A stretch of 64,000 nt of DNA. It comes from Chryseosolibacter histidinae (GTDB lineage: Bacteria > Bacteroidota > Bacteroidia > Cytophagales > Cyclobacteriaceae). Below, piece by piece: positions 43,306-51,970 of this stretch. The DNA lies in assembly GCF_018598225.1 (NCBI RefSeq), contig NZ_JAHESF010000025.1:34680-98679 (forward strand). Direction: 5' to 3'. The notes beneath the pieces were generated by a model, which searched no databases, was not told where the DNA came from, and was given only the letters and a program-made list of their open reading frames with translations. The translations under genes were made by a program, and so were the position numbers. The first letter of the stretch is position 1; the number at the start of each line of letters is the position of its first letter.

Positions 43306-44307
43306 TCATTTGCCAATGTCCAGTACAATTTTTCCGAAGTGTTCTCCCTGTTCCATCCTTTGGAACGCTTGTGTAATATCTTTCAGCGCATAGGTCTTGT
43401 CCATCACCGGTTTCAGCTTGCGACTTTCCAGGAAGTCGATCATAGAGAGGAACTCATCGCGTGTGCCCATAGTTGAACCGTGGATGGAGAGCTGTTTCCA
43501 GTATAGCAGTCTTGTCGAAATGTCGGTGATGTTGCCGGCGGTGCGTCCGAAGTTCACGATACGGCCTCCGGGAAGGGCGAGCTCGATGAGCTTCGAGAAC
43601 TGGTCGCCCCCGGCACTATCGATAATGATGTCGAAACCACCCGTCTCCTTTTGTGCCTTGGCTGCCCATTCAGGGTCTTTGTAGTTGAAGCCGCCGATCG
43701 CGCCAAGCTCCTTCGCCTTTTTCAGTTTTTCGTCCGATCCCGAGGTTACAAATACCCGGGCCTGGTAGGCAACGGCAAACTGCAGTACCCACAATGCTGC
43801 GCCGCCGCCGATGCCGGTGATCAGCACTTTTTCTTTGGCGCGCAACCTCGCTTTTGAAAAGAGCGCACGGTATGCCGTGAGCGCCGAGAGGGGCACCGCC
43901 GCAGACTCCTCGAATGAAAGGTGCTCGGGTTTTTCAAAGATGTATTTTTTTGAGATCACCATGTACTCGGCGAAAGTACCGTTATCCGGAAAACCGAGGA
44001 TCCTGAAAGCATCGCCCTGAACGATGGGATTGTTTCCCCAATCGAGGCTGGGATTGATCACCACTTCGGCACCTACCAGCAGCGGATCGGCATCTTCTCC
44101 CACATCGTCAACCACACCCGATCCGTCAGAACCAAGAATGATACCGTTGGGAAGATGCTGAGCCTGCTCCTGCATCACCCACAGGTCGCGATGGTTGAGC
44201 GCGGCGTACTTCATTTTGATCAGCACCTGATCCTTAATGGGCTTCGGTTTTTTTACCTCTTCTATTGTCAGCGGATGATCTTTGCCTTTGAATAAAGCAG
44301 CTTTCAT
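43306..44307 (-). CDS. Zinc-type alcohol dehydrogenase-like MDR oxidoreductase
   Basis: Medium-chain dehydrogenase/reductase of 333 residues. The N-terminal GroES-like domain has YAALNHRDLWVM, GSDGSGVVDDVG and the Rossmann part has a glycine-rich GIGGGAALWVLQFA. The catalytic zinc cysteine of alcohol dehydrogenases is not at the expected place, so it belongs to the quinone-reductase-like side of the family. Reaction not indicated. Cofactor likely NADPH. It lies in the 16-gene run between two GNAT genes. Confidence 0.92.
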   Translation of the reverse strand: MKAALFKGKDHPLTIEEVKKPKPIKDQVLIKMKYAALNHRDLWVMQEQAQHLPNGIILGSDGSGVVDDVGEDADPLLVGAEVVINPSLDWGNNPIVQGDAFRILGFPDNGTFAEYMVISKKYIFEKPEHLSFEESAAVPLSALTAYRALFSKARLRAKEKVLITGIGGGAALWVLQFAVAYQARVFVTSGSDEKLKKAKELGAIGGFNYKDPEWAAKAQKETGGFDIIIDSAGGDQFSKLIELALPGGRIVNFGRTAGNITDISTRLLYWKQLSIHGSTMGTRDEFLSMIDFLESRKLKPVMDKTYALKDITQAFQRMEQGEHFGKIVLDIGK

Positions 44308-44317
44308 TGTTCGGGTT

Positions 44318-44725
44318 TTAGTTCGTTCTTTTTAAGTAGAAGCAATGTTCGAATCGCTCCATACCGATCTTCGGATAATATGTTGTGGCAGCAGGCGCGG
44401 CCAGCAGCATGAGCATGGTATTCGGGCCTGAAACTTCGTGGGTAAGGTACACAAGTTTTTTGCCGATGCCCTGGTGCTGGTAGACTTCATCCACAGCAAG
44501 ATCAGACAGGTAGCAACAAAACGAAAAGTCGGTCAATGCGCGCGATACGCCTACCAGCTTATCATCGATCCAGGCTGTAACCAGTACGTTGCCATGGTCC
44601 AGCATCTTCTGAATACGCTCCGGATCGCTTACGGGCCGGCGCTGACCGAGGGTGCTTCGGTTGAGCAGGTCAATATACTGCCCCGCTGTAATTTTTACAT
44701 TACTGCTGTAAATAACTTCTGCCAT
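44318..44725 (-). CDS. GNAT-family N-acetyltransferase
   Basis: A 135-residue compact GNAT. The acetyl-CoA motif is LAVDEVYQHQGIGKKLVYL and the end of the fold has TYYPKIGMERFE. The start (VIYSSNVKITAGQYIDLL) is short, with no extra domain. Substrate unknown. It lies 10 bp upstream of the MDR gene and 32 bp downstream of the aminotransferase gene, within the same cluster. Confidence 0.9.
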   Translation of the reverse strand: MAEVIYSSNVKITAGQYIDLLNRSTLGQRRPVSDPERIQKMLDHGNVLVTAWIDDKLVGVSRALTDFSFCCYLSDLAVDEVYQHQGIGKKLVYLTHEVSGPNTMLMLLAAPAATTYYPKIGMERFEHCFYLKRTN

Positions 44726-44757
44726 AAAATTTAAAAAATGTGAGGCTTAGATGCAGC

Positions 44758-45834
44758 CTAGCCTTTTACGATAAAGTTCCATCTGTACTGGTCCGGCTCC
44801 AGGCCCATGCGCAGGTTGTGAAGTTTTTTCTTCACCTGCTGCTGAAAGCTGGTAGGCCCCGCCACGGGGATCTGGTAATCTTTTCCGCGGATATTGATCA
44901 CGGCAATGGGTGCTACAACGGCGGCGGTACCGGCTCCGAAAGCTTCGGTCAGCGTGCCTTTGATGAAGCCCTGCTCGATCTCGTCGAGGGCGATTCTGCG
45001 CTCTTCTACTTTGAAGGTCGGGATCTCTTTTGCCAGTGTTAAGATCGAATCGCGGGTAACGCCATCGAGGATCGCCGTTGAAAGCTGCGGTGTTACCAGG
45101 TTGCCGTTCAGCACAAACATCACGTTCATCATGCCCACTTCGTCGATGTAGCGGTGCTCCTTGTGGTCTGTCCACAGGATCTGGTCAAAGCCTTCCTGGC
45201 GTGCGATCTGCGTAGGATAAAAAGCACCTCCGTAGTTGCCGGCGCACTTGGCAAAACCAGTACCTCCTTCGGCCGTGCGAACGTAGTGGTCTTCCACCTT
45301 CAGGCGATAAGGTTTTGCCTGGTAAGGCCCTACGGGACAGGTGAGGATCACAAACTTATATTGGTCGGATACTTTTACACCGAGTCTTGATTCAGTGGCA
45401 AACATCAGCGGGCGGATATACAACGACGAGCCTTCGCCATCGGGGATCCACTGCTGATCTGTTTCGATGAGTGCCTGCAGGCTTGACAACCACATTTCTT
45501 CGGAGATGGTAGGCATGCACATCCTGTCGAGCGATTTGTTGAAACGGCTCAGGTGTTTGTGCGGACGAAAAATGTTGATGTCGCCATTTTTCATCTTGAA
45601 TGCTTTCATACCTTCAAAAACGGCCTGTCCATAGTGAAGAGAAAGTATGGCCGGTGTCATACGCATTTCGCCGAAAGGCACAATAGAAGGGTTGCCCCAT
45701 TGTCCGTTGTCATAATCGACCACCAGCATGTGGTCGGAAATGTATTTCCCAAACTCGAGGTTGTTGAAATCAACCTCGTCAATTCTTGATTTTTTAATGC
45801 GCTCAACAGCGATGGTAGACGTCAGCGTAGCCAT
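44758..45834 (-). CDS. Branched-chain amino acid aminotransferase
   Basis: PLP-dependent fold IV aminotransferase of 358 residues, catalysing the last step of valine, leucine and isoleucine synthesis or the first of their breakdown. ATG 45834 is chosen; the frame extends to 45900, but the extra residues are not conserved. Signatures: FGEMRMTPAILSLHYGQAVFEG, SSLYIRPLMFATE (shown partly as SLYIRPLMFATE), and the catalytic lysine in TGFAKCAGNYG. The length and N-terminus match the eukaryotic-like BCAT group rather than E. coli IlvE. Confidence 0.94.
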   Translation of the reverse strand: MATLTSTIAVERIKKSRIDEVDFNNLEFGKYISDHMLVVDYDNGQWGNPSIVPFGEMRMTPAILSLHYGQAVFEGMKAFKMKNGDINIFRPHKHLSRFNKSLDRMCMPTISEEMWLSSLQALIETDQQWIPDGEGSSLYIRPLMFATESRLGVKVSDQYKFVILTCPVGPYQAKPYRLKVEDHYVRTAEGGTGFAKCAGNYGGAFYPTQIARQEGFDQILWTDHKEHRYIDEVGMMNVMFVLNGNLVTPQLSTAILDGVTRDSILTLAKEIPTFKVEERRIALDEIEQGFIKGTLTEAFGAGTAAVVAPIAVINIRGKDYQIPVAGPTSFQQQVKKKLHNLRMGLEPDQYRWNFIVKG

Positions 45835-45915
45835 AGTAGTAATAGGTGTTAACGGGTGAATTTCAGCATTATCCTTGAATATTTGTTCATGATCCGGCAA
45901 CTTTTAATTTGTCCG

Positions 45916-47322
45916 TTACCGAACTGCATGCTCCGGTTTCAGTTTCTTCCAAACTTCTGTTAGTACGGTAAACGCGGTATCCATGTGTTCGGTTCTGGTC
46001 TGCCAGTTCGAGATCGCCGCCCTGATGGCCGGAATTCCTTTGTACAAGGTTGGGGTGAAAAATACCCTGCCATCATCCCGGATCGCCGCGAGATACTCCC
46101 GTATGGTCTCGAACGTGAACGCTTCTTTCAAGGTGAAACACACCACATTCATTCTCACGGGCGCAAGCAGTTTGAAATCTCCTGACCGTTTGATGGCCTC
46201 GCCGAGGTACTGCGCACAGTGACAATTGCGCTCCACGATCTCTGCATGTCCTTCCCTGCCATAGGCCACCAGCGAAAACCAGGAGGGAAGTGCCCTGAAC
46301 CGCCGCGAGTTCTCCGGTGTATAGTGGAAAAAGTCCGGGCTCTTCTCAGGATCGCCCAGGTAGGCCGCGCTGTTCTGGAATACCTTGAGCTGAAGCGACT
46401 TGTGCCGGGTAAACTGCATGGCGGCATCATACGGCACATTGAGCCATTTGTGTGCATCGATCGTAATGCTGTCTGCGTGCTGCACACCCTTCATAAGGTG
46501 GGCGAATTTTTCACAACACGCGGCAAAACCTCCGAACGCTGCGTCCACATGCATCCAGAAATTGTATTTCTTTTTCAGTTGCCCGATGGCTTCGAGATCG
46601 TCGAAATCGACGGTGTTCACCGTGCCGGCGTTGGCTACCACAATAACAGGTTCGCCGTGCTGTTTCAGGTAATTCTCCAGCAGCTGCAGGTCAATGGCTT
46701 CGCGGTCGGGCAAAGTATCTATCCTTACCAGCGCCTTGCGGCCGATGCCGAGCATGGAAAGTGACTTGAGGATGCTCGAATGTGGCGTAGCACTGACTAC
46801 TTTCAGAGACACTGCGCCCAGGCCATCATTACTGAAATCGATTGCGTGTTGTTCGCCCACCCACTGGCGCGCAATGGCCAGGCTTACAAAATTGGAGATG
46901 GTGGCACCTGTGACGAAAGAACCGAAGTAGTCTGCACCAAGGCCAAACAGTTGTCTGAAGTAGTGAATGGTTTGCCGTTCGATCTGGGGCGCAATGGAGT
47001 CGTTGCTGCCACAGGCGTTCTGATCATACGTGCTCACCAGCCAGTCGCCGGCAACGGAGGCCGGTGTAGAGCCGCCCGTTACAAAACCAAAATATGAAGG
47101 CCCTGCGGAGTTGGCGAGCTTGTCAGCAAAATGTTTTTCAAAATGCTGCAGCGTTGCCATGGCACCGATCCCTTTTTCAGGAAGATCGTTCAGGTTGATG
47201 TCAGGGATGAGTCTTCCCGGCGCGATCTTGTGCTGATGATTGAAATGGCGCTCTGCCACGGCCAGTGTTTCTTGCAGGATGGCCGAAATGTTCTTATCGT
47301 CGGTAGCTAATAACGGGTTCAT
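45916..47322 (-). CDS. Pyridoxal-dependent decarboxylase (aromatic-L-amino-acid decarboxylase family)
   Basis: PLP-dependent group II decarboxylase of 468 residues, family of aromatic-L-amino-acid and glutamate decarboxylases. The PLP lysine is in ITIDAHKWLNVPYD (about residue 295) and the phosphate site region has GSFVTGATISNF. The N-terminus resembles AADC (GRLIPDINLNDLP). It makes amines from aromatic or similar amino acids; the exact amino acid is not clear. It lies in a run with a DJ-1 gene and the BCAT gene, 81 bp from the latter. Confidence 0.92.
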   Translation of the reverse strand: MNPLLATDDKNISAILQETLAVAERHFNHQHKIAPGRLIPDINLNDLPEKGIGAMATLQHFEKHFADKLANSAGPSYFGFVTGGSTPASVAGDWLVSTYDQNACGSNDSIAPQIERQTIHYFRQLFGLGADYFGSFVTGATISNFVSLAIARQWVGEQHAIDFSNDGLGAVSLKVVSATPHSSILKSLSMLGIGRKALVRIDTLPDREAIDLQLLENYLKQHGEPVIVVANAGTVNTVDFDDLEAIGQLKKKYNFWMHVDAAFGGFAACCEKFAHLMKGVQHADSITIDAHKWLNVPYDAAMQFTRHKSLQLKVFQNSAAYLGDPEKSPDFFHYTPENSRRFRALPSWFSLVAYGREGHAEIVERNCHCAQYLGEAIKRSGDFKLLAPVRMNVVCFTLKEAFTFETIREYLAAIRDDGRVFFTPTLYKGIPAIRAAISNWQTRTEHMDTAFTVLTEVWKKLKPEHAVR

Positions 47323-47345
47323 GGATTCTGTTCTGTTCGAGGATG

Positions 47346-47422
47346 TTTCCCGCGGATTGCGCAGATTTTCGCTGATGGGTGATCATGATAATTCTGCGTT
47401 GATCAGCGTAATCTGCGGGAAA
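47346..47422. repeat. CGCAGATT palindromic repeat, second copy
   Basis: TTTCCCGCGGATT (47346-47358) against AATCTGCGGGAAA (47410-47422), one mismatch, with GCAGATTTTCGC in between. It is related to 33984-34059. It sits between two co-directional genes of the minus-strand run. Confidence 0.65.
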
Positions 47423-47427
47423 GGCTG

Positions 47428-48003
47428 TTAATATATACACTCAAGTCCTTTGCCTACGGGCATCACTGATGCGATGACATCGTCTTTGATCTCTGTGCCG
47501 AGTAATTTTTCGATCACAAAACCAACGAGGTCGATGGCGGCGAGGCAGCCCGCGGCGGTAGCAATGTTGCCATGCACTACAAGGTCTTTATTCTCTACTT
47601 CCACGCCATAGGACTTCAGCTCTTCGATGGCCGTAGGGTAAGTGGTGGCAGTGAGTCCGTCCAGTACGCCAAGCGCAGCCAGGATCAGCGAGCCGGAGCA
47701 CATAGAGCAGATGATCTGCCGCTGCGGATCGAGCTTGAGTCTCTTCAGGTATGCAGGGTCCTTGATCAGCGCCCTGGTTCCGGGACCGCTGGCGAAGAAT
47801 ACAACATCGGCATCGTTGCAGGCTTCGATCTGCGCGTGCATGTCGAGCTTAATGCCGCAAACCGAAGTATGCTGGTCTTGTGTGCCCACGATCTTTACCT
47901 GCCACTCCTTGTTCCGGAGCTTCACACGATTAAAAAGATCCCAGGGCAAAAAAACATCTATGTCTGTGAATTTGTCGAAAGCAACGATGGCAACTGTTTT
48001 CAT
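47428..48003 (-). CDS. DJ-1/PfpI-family protein
   Basis: Class I glutamine amidotransferase-like protein of 191 residues from ATG 48003. The nucleophile cysteine is in IICSMCSGSLILAA at the expected turn. The beginning (TVAIVAFDKFTDIDVFLPW) and FFASGPGTRALIKDP are typical of the DJ-1/isonitrile hydratase-like subgroup. Possible roles are detoxification or isonitrile hydration; not shown here. Downstream of DinB by 39 bp. Confidence 0.9.
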   Translation of the reverse strand: MKTVAIVAFDKFTDIDVFLPWDLFNRVKLRNKEWQVKIVGTQDQHTSVCGIKLDMHAQIEACNDADVVFFASGPGTRALIKDPAYLKRLKLDPQRQIICSMCSGSLILAALGVLDGLTATTYPTAIEELKSYGVEVENKDLVVHGNIATAAGCLAAIDLVGFVIEKLLGTEIKDDVIASVMPVGKGLECIY

Positions 48004-48042
48004 GATTTTATGGGCTAAGGATGAATGTTTCAATTTCTTTTT

Positions 48043-48546
48043 TTATGATAACGCGTGCAGGATCTCGCTTACCCTTACCAGGTGATGGTCGTCATGCTCG
48101 GCATCGAACCAGGCGAGGTCAACGGGAGTCATCTGCACTTTGAGGCGTGGGTGCAGCGACTGCCTGCCGAGATCGCTGTCGGTAAGGCTTTTGTATTTAT
48201 CGAGATTCCGCTGACGGCTGGACCTGAAAAATTTGATGACGTCGCCTATAGGCATCGCGTTATAATCTTTGCCGGGCTGAATGACCGCCGGAGACATGGG
48301 AGTGACCCCGTTTCGCATTTCATCGATACGCTTCAGGGCGATCTCATCCACTTCGGCCAGGTGTGCGATATTTTCCTTGATAGACCATTTTCCGCCCAGC
48401 TTGTTGGAAAGAACCTGGTCAGGGATGCCGGCCACTTTTTTTTCGATGCGTGCCGCAGTACCTTCCAGTCTTTCGATGTAGAAGGGCAGCATGCCGGCGG
48501 GTAGCCCGAAAGTGAACTGGCGCTCAAACCACTCGATCTTTTTCAT
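48043..48546 (-). CDS. DinB-family protein
   Basis: A 167-residue DinB/YfiT four-helix protein. The metal-binding histidines probably include ENIAHLAEVDEIALKR and FDAEHDDHHLVRV; the EHDDHH segment at the end is typical. Members include thiol transferases such as BacillithiolS transferases and metal-dependent hydrolases. Role unknown. Gap of 5 bp to the next GNAT. Confidence 0.88.
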   Translation of the reverse strand: MKKIEWFERQFTFGLPAGMLPFYIERLEGTAARIEKKVAGIPDQVLSNKLGGKWSIKENIAHLAEVDEIALKRIDEMRNGVTPMSPAVIQPGKDYNAMPIGDVIKFFRSSRQRNLDKYKSLTDSDLGRQSLHPRLKVQMTPVDLAWFDAEHDDHHLVRVSEILHALS

Positions 48547-48551
48547 GTTTC

Positions 48552-49046
48552 TTATTGTGTTATCCGTTTTCCTACAATGACCAGGCTGCGCTCAACACCA
48601 TCGAGCACTGCAATGTTCGGGAGCAGTGCCCAATCCTGGAAGCCGAAGCTCCGGAACAACCGCAGGCTTGGCTCGTTGTGCGCGAAGATGTATCCGAGCA
48701 ATGTTTTAATACCCAAAGACCTGCTCTGCAGAATGCTGTGCTCCAGCACCTTCTTTCCCAAACCCTTCCCCCTGGCAACAGCATGCAGGTAGATGCTGAT
48801 CTCGGCAGTGGCTGCATACGCCGGCCTTCCGTAAAACGACTGGAAGCTTACCCAGCCAATGGTCCGCGCTTCTTCCTCAACCACCCACAATGGCCTGCTT
48901 CCGGCGTCATGTTCCTTAAACCAATTCACCCTGCTCTCAACTGAAACCGGTGTTGTGTCTGCGGTAACCATACGCGAGGATATGGTAGAGTTATAGATCT
49001 CAACGATATCTTTCAGGTCGTCCGGTGAAGCATTGCGGAATCTCAT
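48552..49046 (-). CDS. GNAT-family N-acetyltransferase (phosphinothricin acetyltransferase-like)
   Basis: A 164-residue GNAT in the pat/bar-like group: IVEIYNSTISSRMVTADT at the start, TIGWVSFQSFYGRPAY, and acetyl-CoA loop YLHAVARGKGLGKKVLEHS with LFRSFGFQDW. Related enzymes acetylate phosphinothricin or other small amines. That activity is by family only. It starts 1 bp before the OsmC stop, in an operon. Confidence 0.91.
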   Translation of the reverse strand: MRFRNASPDDLKDIVEIYNSTISSRMVTADTTPVSVESRVNWFKEHDAGSRPLWVVEEEARTIGWVSFQSFYGRPAYAATAEISIYLHAVARGKGLGKKVLEHSILQSRSLGIKTLLGYIFAHNEPSLRLFRSFGFQDWALLPNIAVLDGVERSLVIVGKRITQ

Positions 49047-49047
49047 C

Positions 49048-49521
49048 TCACGAAGCCGCTATGGTTACAGGTTTGTGATGCACCGGGAATTTCACCGACC
49101 GTGCGATGAAGCACATCTGGTTGGCCTCGTGATGCAACGCATTGGCCTTTTCGATCATACTTTTATCGCTGACAGTAACCCTGGGGTTGAGCGTTACTTC
49201 CGTAAACTGTCCGCTGCCATCTTTGTTCTCTTCCATGTTGCCATGCGCTTCATCTTCGTATGCTGTGATCACCACACCGTTCACGGCCGACAAATGCAGG
49301 TACCAGAGCATGTGGCAGCTGGATAGTGAAGCTACCAGGAGCTCTTCAGGGTTCTGCCGTGTTTTATCACCGCGAAAGCTTGGGTCGGAAGAACATTTCA
49401 ATGTTTCTTTTCCGTCGATGGCAATGTTGTGATTGCGGTCATAGGCCTTGTAATCGCTGGTGCCCGTGCCGCGGTTGCCGATCCAGGTAGTGGTAGCTTT
49501 GTAATGATGAAGATGTGCCAT
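49048..49521 (-). CDS. OsmC-family peroxiredoxin-like protein
   Basis: A 157-residue OsmC/Ohr-type protein that reduces organic hydroperoxides. The two redox cysteines are in SSCHMLWYLH and NQMCFIARSV, as in OsmC. The start (MAHLHHYKATTTWIGNRGTG) fits the family. It is cytoplasmic. Contact with a GNAT gene on each side: 1 bp downstream and 10 bp upstream. Likely part of stress protection. Confidence 0.93.
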   Translation of the reverse strand: MAHLHHYKATTTWIGNRGTGTSDYKAYDRNHNIAIDGKETLKCSSDPSFRGDKTRQNPEELLVASLSSCHMLWYLHLSAVNGVVITAYEDEAHGNMEENKDGSGQFTEVTLNPRVTVSDKSMIEKANALHHEANQMCFIARSVKFPVHHKPVTIAAS

Positions 49522-49531
49522 TCGTTCTTGA

Positions 49532-50056
49532 CTATTTCAGGTGTTTTTTCATGAGCAGGTCGGTCTGCGCATCGTTGCCCAGCATAAACGTGTGTTGCCC
49601 AAACCGTTCGAAGCCCCATTTCTTGTAAAAGGAAATAGCGCGCTCGTTGTGCTCCCACACGCCCAGCCATACCAGGTCATGGCCATGGTCTCTCGCGTAA
49701 TGCAGGCAGGTATTCATCAGGTTGTAACCGATCCTTTTCCCCAGGAATTTTTTATCGGCATACAATCGTTCTATTTCTATTGGCGAATAGCCCTGAAGCT
49801 CTTCGGGCTTTTCGGATGTTCTGAGCCGGGCATATCCCACGGCATCGTCGTCTTTTTCGGCAATGAAGAATACGGACCCGGGTTCCTGGATCTCATCCCT
49901 GATCCGCTTCAGCGTAAAGGTCTTGTTGAGATACAGCATCATATTCTCCGGCGTGTTCATCTCGTCGAACGTATCGCGGAAAGTGCGGATCCCCAGACTC
50001 ATGATCGCCTCAGCGTCATGCAAAGAGCAGCTTCTGATGGTTACCGATTCGTCCAT
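49532..50056 (-). CDS. GNAT-family N-acetyltransferase
   Basis: A 174-residue GNAT with DAEIMSLGIRTFRDTFDEM-like start (DAEAIMSLGIRTFRDTF) and acetyl-CoA motif RLYADKKFLGKRIGYNLM, then FYKKWGFERFGQHTF. It resembles spermine/spermidine-type and Ribosomal-type acetyltransferases, but the substrate is unclear. 72 bp from the upstream GNAT gene, with a palindrome between. Confidence 0.9.
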   Translation of the reverse strand: MDESVTIRSCSLHDAEAIMSLGIRTFRDTFDEMNTPENMMLYLNKTFTLKRIRDEIQEPGSVFFIAEKDDDAVGYARLRTSEKPEELQGYSPIEIERLYADKKFLGKRIGYNLMNTCLHYARDHGHDLVWLGVWEHNERAISFYKKWGFERFGQHTFMLGNDAQTDLLMKKHLK

Positions 50057-50057
50057 A

Positions 50058-50118
50058 GTCAGGTATTAGGCATTAGGCATTTGTCAATTGTTTTATGGTC
50101 TCCCGATAGCTATCGGGA
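50058..50118. repeat. TCCCGATAGCTATCGGGA palindrome with TAGGCAT repeats
   Basis: AGTCAGGTATTAGGCATTAGGCAT (50058-50080, given in words GTATTAGGCAT and TAGGCAT) is followed by the 18-bp perfect palindrome TCCCGATAGCTATCGGGA (50101-50118). The TCCCGAT...ATCGGGA form also occurs at 5801-5848. It lies between two GNAT genes. Confidence 0.65.
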
Positions 50119-50128
50119 TGTCAACTGA

Positions 50129-50632
50129 TCACCACAGGTTTAATTCCATCTTGATATCACTACGTTTATACGGTCCATCCACCGGCACTTCTACGAAGCC
50201 GAGCTTCCGGTAGAGGGTTATCGCTGTCTCCAGCCGCGTGTTGGAGTAAAGGATGATCTTGTCGGCACCCAGGGCTTTTGCTTGCGCGATGGCGACCTCA
50301 GCCAGTGCTTTGCCGATCTTCTTTCCCTGGAATTTGTCGTCAACCGCCATTTTGGTGAACTCGTATATTCCAGGCGACACGAATTTGAGCGCTACCGTGC
50401 CTGCTATTTCATTTCCGTACGATGCCATAAAAATGAAACCACCCTTTTTGATGATGTGCTCGTCGGGATGCTGAAGCACCTGGAAGTCTACGGGCTCCAT
50501 CCAGAAATATTTTTCGATCCAGGCACGGTTCAGCTTCTCGAACCACGGCTGATGCTGCGTTTCGTAAAGAAAGATCGCTATTCCGTGCTGGGGTTCAATC
50601 TCTTTTTTCAAAAAAAGTGTGTCCTGTGCCAT
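50129..50632 (-). CDS. GNAT-family N-acetyltransferase
   Basis: A 167-residue GNAT from ATG 50632; the open frame to 50662 adds residues unlike the family. Acetyl-CoA motif MAVDDKFQGKKIGKALAEVA and LYRKLGFVEVP. The N-terminus (IAIFLYETQHQPWFEKLN) is characteristic of a group of Bacteroidota GNATs near the MarR-type acetyltransferases. Substrate unknown. Confidence 0.9.
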   Translation of the reverse strand: MAQDTLFLKKEIEPQHGIAIFLYETQHQPWFEKLNRAWIEKYFWMEPVDFQVLQHPDEHIIKKGGFIFMASYGNEIAGTVALKFVSPGIYEFTKMAVDDKFQGKKIGKALAEVAIAQAKALGADKIILYSNTRLETAITLYRKLGFVEVPVDGPYKRSDIKMELNLW

Positions 50633-50673
50633 GGGTGGAAATGTTTGGTGTAAGGATCGCATTCAGTACTATC

Positions 50674-51048
50674 TCAGATCTTCCAGGGGTTGAGCACAGC
50701 TTCCCTGCTGTTTTTCAGAAAACCGCCGTCGATGATCAGCAAGGTGGCTCCGTTTGCCGATGAGGAGCGATGCTCGCTGGCGCCGTCGGATACCTGGTAG
50801 CTCATGCCGGCCTTTAATGTAAAGGTGCGCCCGTCAGAAAGCTCCGATGTCAACTCTCCATCGAGGCAATAAAGAATATGTCCGAGCTTGCACCAGTGAT
50901 CGGCCTTGTAGTTGCTGGAGTATTCAACCCTCCTGATGCGCAGGTCGTCGTACTGCAAGGTCTTCCAATAGGCCGTTCCCGTCTCGCCTTTATGAGCAGT
51001 GGCCGGAGCGTTGTTCCAGTCTGTGGTCTGAAAAGGTATCGTAGTCAT
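50674..51048 (-). CDS. DHCW-motif cupin-fold protein
   Basis: A 124-residue cupin whose conserved core is ADHWCKLGHILYCLDGELTSEL (a DHxC-type motif, written here in parts). The fold is a small beta-barrel; the name comes from the motif, which appears here as DHWC. Members have no known function. It starts 1 bp before the EamA stop, so it follows the transporter in an operon. N-terminus MTTIPFQTTDWNNAPA. Confidence 0.88.
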   Translation of the reverse strand: MTTIPFQTTDWNNAPATAHKGETGTAYWKTLQYDDLRIRRVEYSSNYKADHWCKLGHILYCLDGELTSELSDGRTFTLKAGMSYQVSDGASEHRSSSANGATLLIIDGGFLKNSREAVLNPWKI

Positions 51049-51049
51049 A

Positions 51050-51970
51050 TCATTTGGTGAATTGGGCCTTCCATTCGTTGCGCAGCTGGTATCCGCGGTT
51101 CACAATGTAGATGCCTGCCACCGTGAGCAGGAAAGCTACAATGATCTTCAGGTTGAGCATCTCGTCCAGCACAAGCCATCCGAGCAATACAGCCACCAGC
51201 GGATTCACATAAGCATACAATGAGACAATGGTCATGGGCAGCTTGCGCAGCGCATATGAGTACGACGCGTAGGCCACAATGGATCCGAAGATGATGAGGT
51301 ACGCCATGGACCAGGCAACTTCGGCAGACCATGTTACCGTGCTGAGGTCGTCAAACAGCAGGCTGAGTGGAAAGCACCAGAAGCCGCCGAAGAACATCTG
51401 AAGTCCTGCGTTCACAAATGGGTTGCTGTCGGTATTTTTCTTTTTGATCCAGATGCTGCCACCGGCCCAGCTGATCACTGCGGCGAATGTGAGCACGATG
51501 CCGATCAGGTATTCGGTCTTTGAAAATTCTGCGATATGTTCGCCAAAGATCATGATGATACCGATGAGGCCGAGCGCAACGCCTGCGATGATGGGCATGG
51601 TAGGTCTTTCATCGGCGCTGATGAACAGGTTGATGATGATCACCATCACGGGCATGAGGGAGCAGATGATGGCTGCCACGCCGCTGGGGATGTGCATCTC
51701 TGCCCAGGCCACCAGCCCGTTGCCCAGCGAAAGCATGAAGAATCCGCCGATGGCCTGCCTGAAGATGTGCTCCTTCGTAGGCCATGCCGCTTTGCCGAGT
51801 GTGAACATCACCGAAAGCAGGATAATACCCGCGGTGGTCTGGCGTAAAGCCGTGAACAGGAATGGCGGAAAACCCACCACGGCGATCCGGAGCGCCAGGT
51901 AAGTGGTTCCCCAGATCAGGCAGACCGCTGCCAGGGCGAAGTATGCGATGTAGTTGCTGCGTGTATTCAT
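51050..51970 (-). CDS. EamA/DMT-family transporter
   Basis: Inner-membrane exporter of the drug/metabolite transporter superfamily, 306 residues, with ten helices and two EamA repeats (LIWGTTYLALRIA in the first, GGSIWIKKKNTD and YAYVNPLVAVLLGWLVLDE in the second). By family it exports amino acids or metabolites. It is the first gene of the minus-strand run of 16 genes and may export a product of the decarboxylase or acetyltransferases; that is inference. A 413-bp gap separates it from the divergent SusC gene. Confidence 0.94.
   Translation of the reverse strand: MNTRSNYIAYFALAAVCLIWGTTYLALRIAVVGFPPFLFTALRQTTAGIILLSVMFTLGKAAWPTKEHIFRQAIGGFFMLSLGNGLVAWAEMHIPSGVAAIICSLMPVMVIIINLFISADERPTMPIIAGVALGLIGIIMIFGEHIAEFSKTEYLIGIVLTFAAVISWAGGSIWIKKKNTDSNPFVNAGLQMFFGGFWCFPLSLLFDDLSTVTWSAEVAWSMAYLIIFGSIVAYASYSYALRKLPMTIVSLYAYVNPLVAVLLGWLVLDEMLNLKIIVAFLLTVAGIYIVNRGYQLRNEWKAQFTK

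Noticed and set aside
41269..51970. Run of small genes as a secondary metabolite cluster
   Set aside because: No NRPS, PKS, terpene or RiPP core gene is present; the enzymes are individually widespread families.
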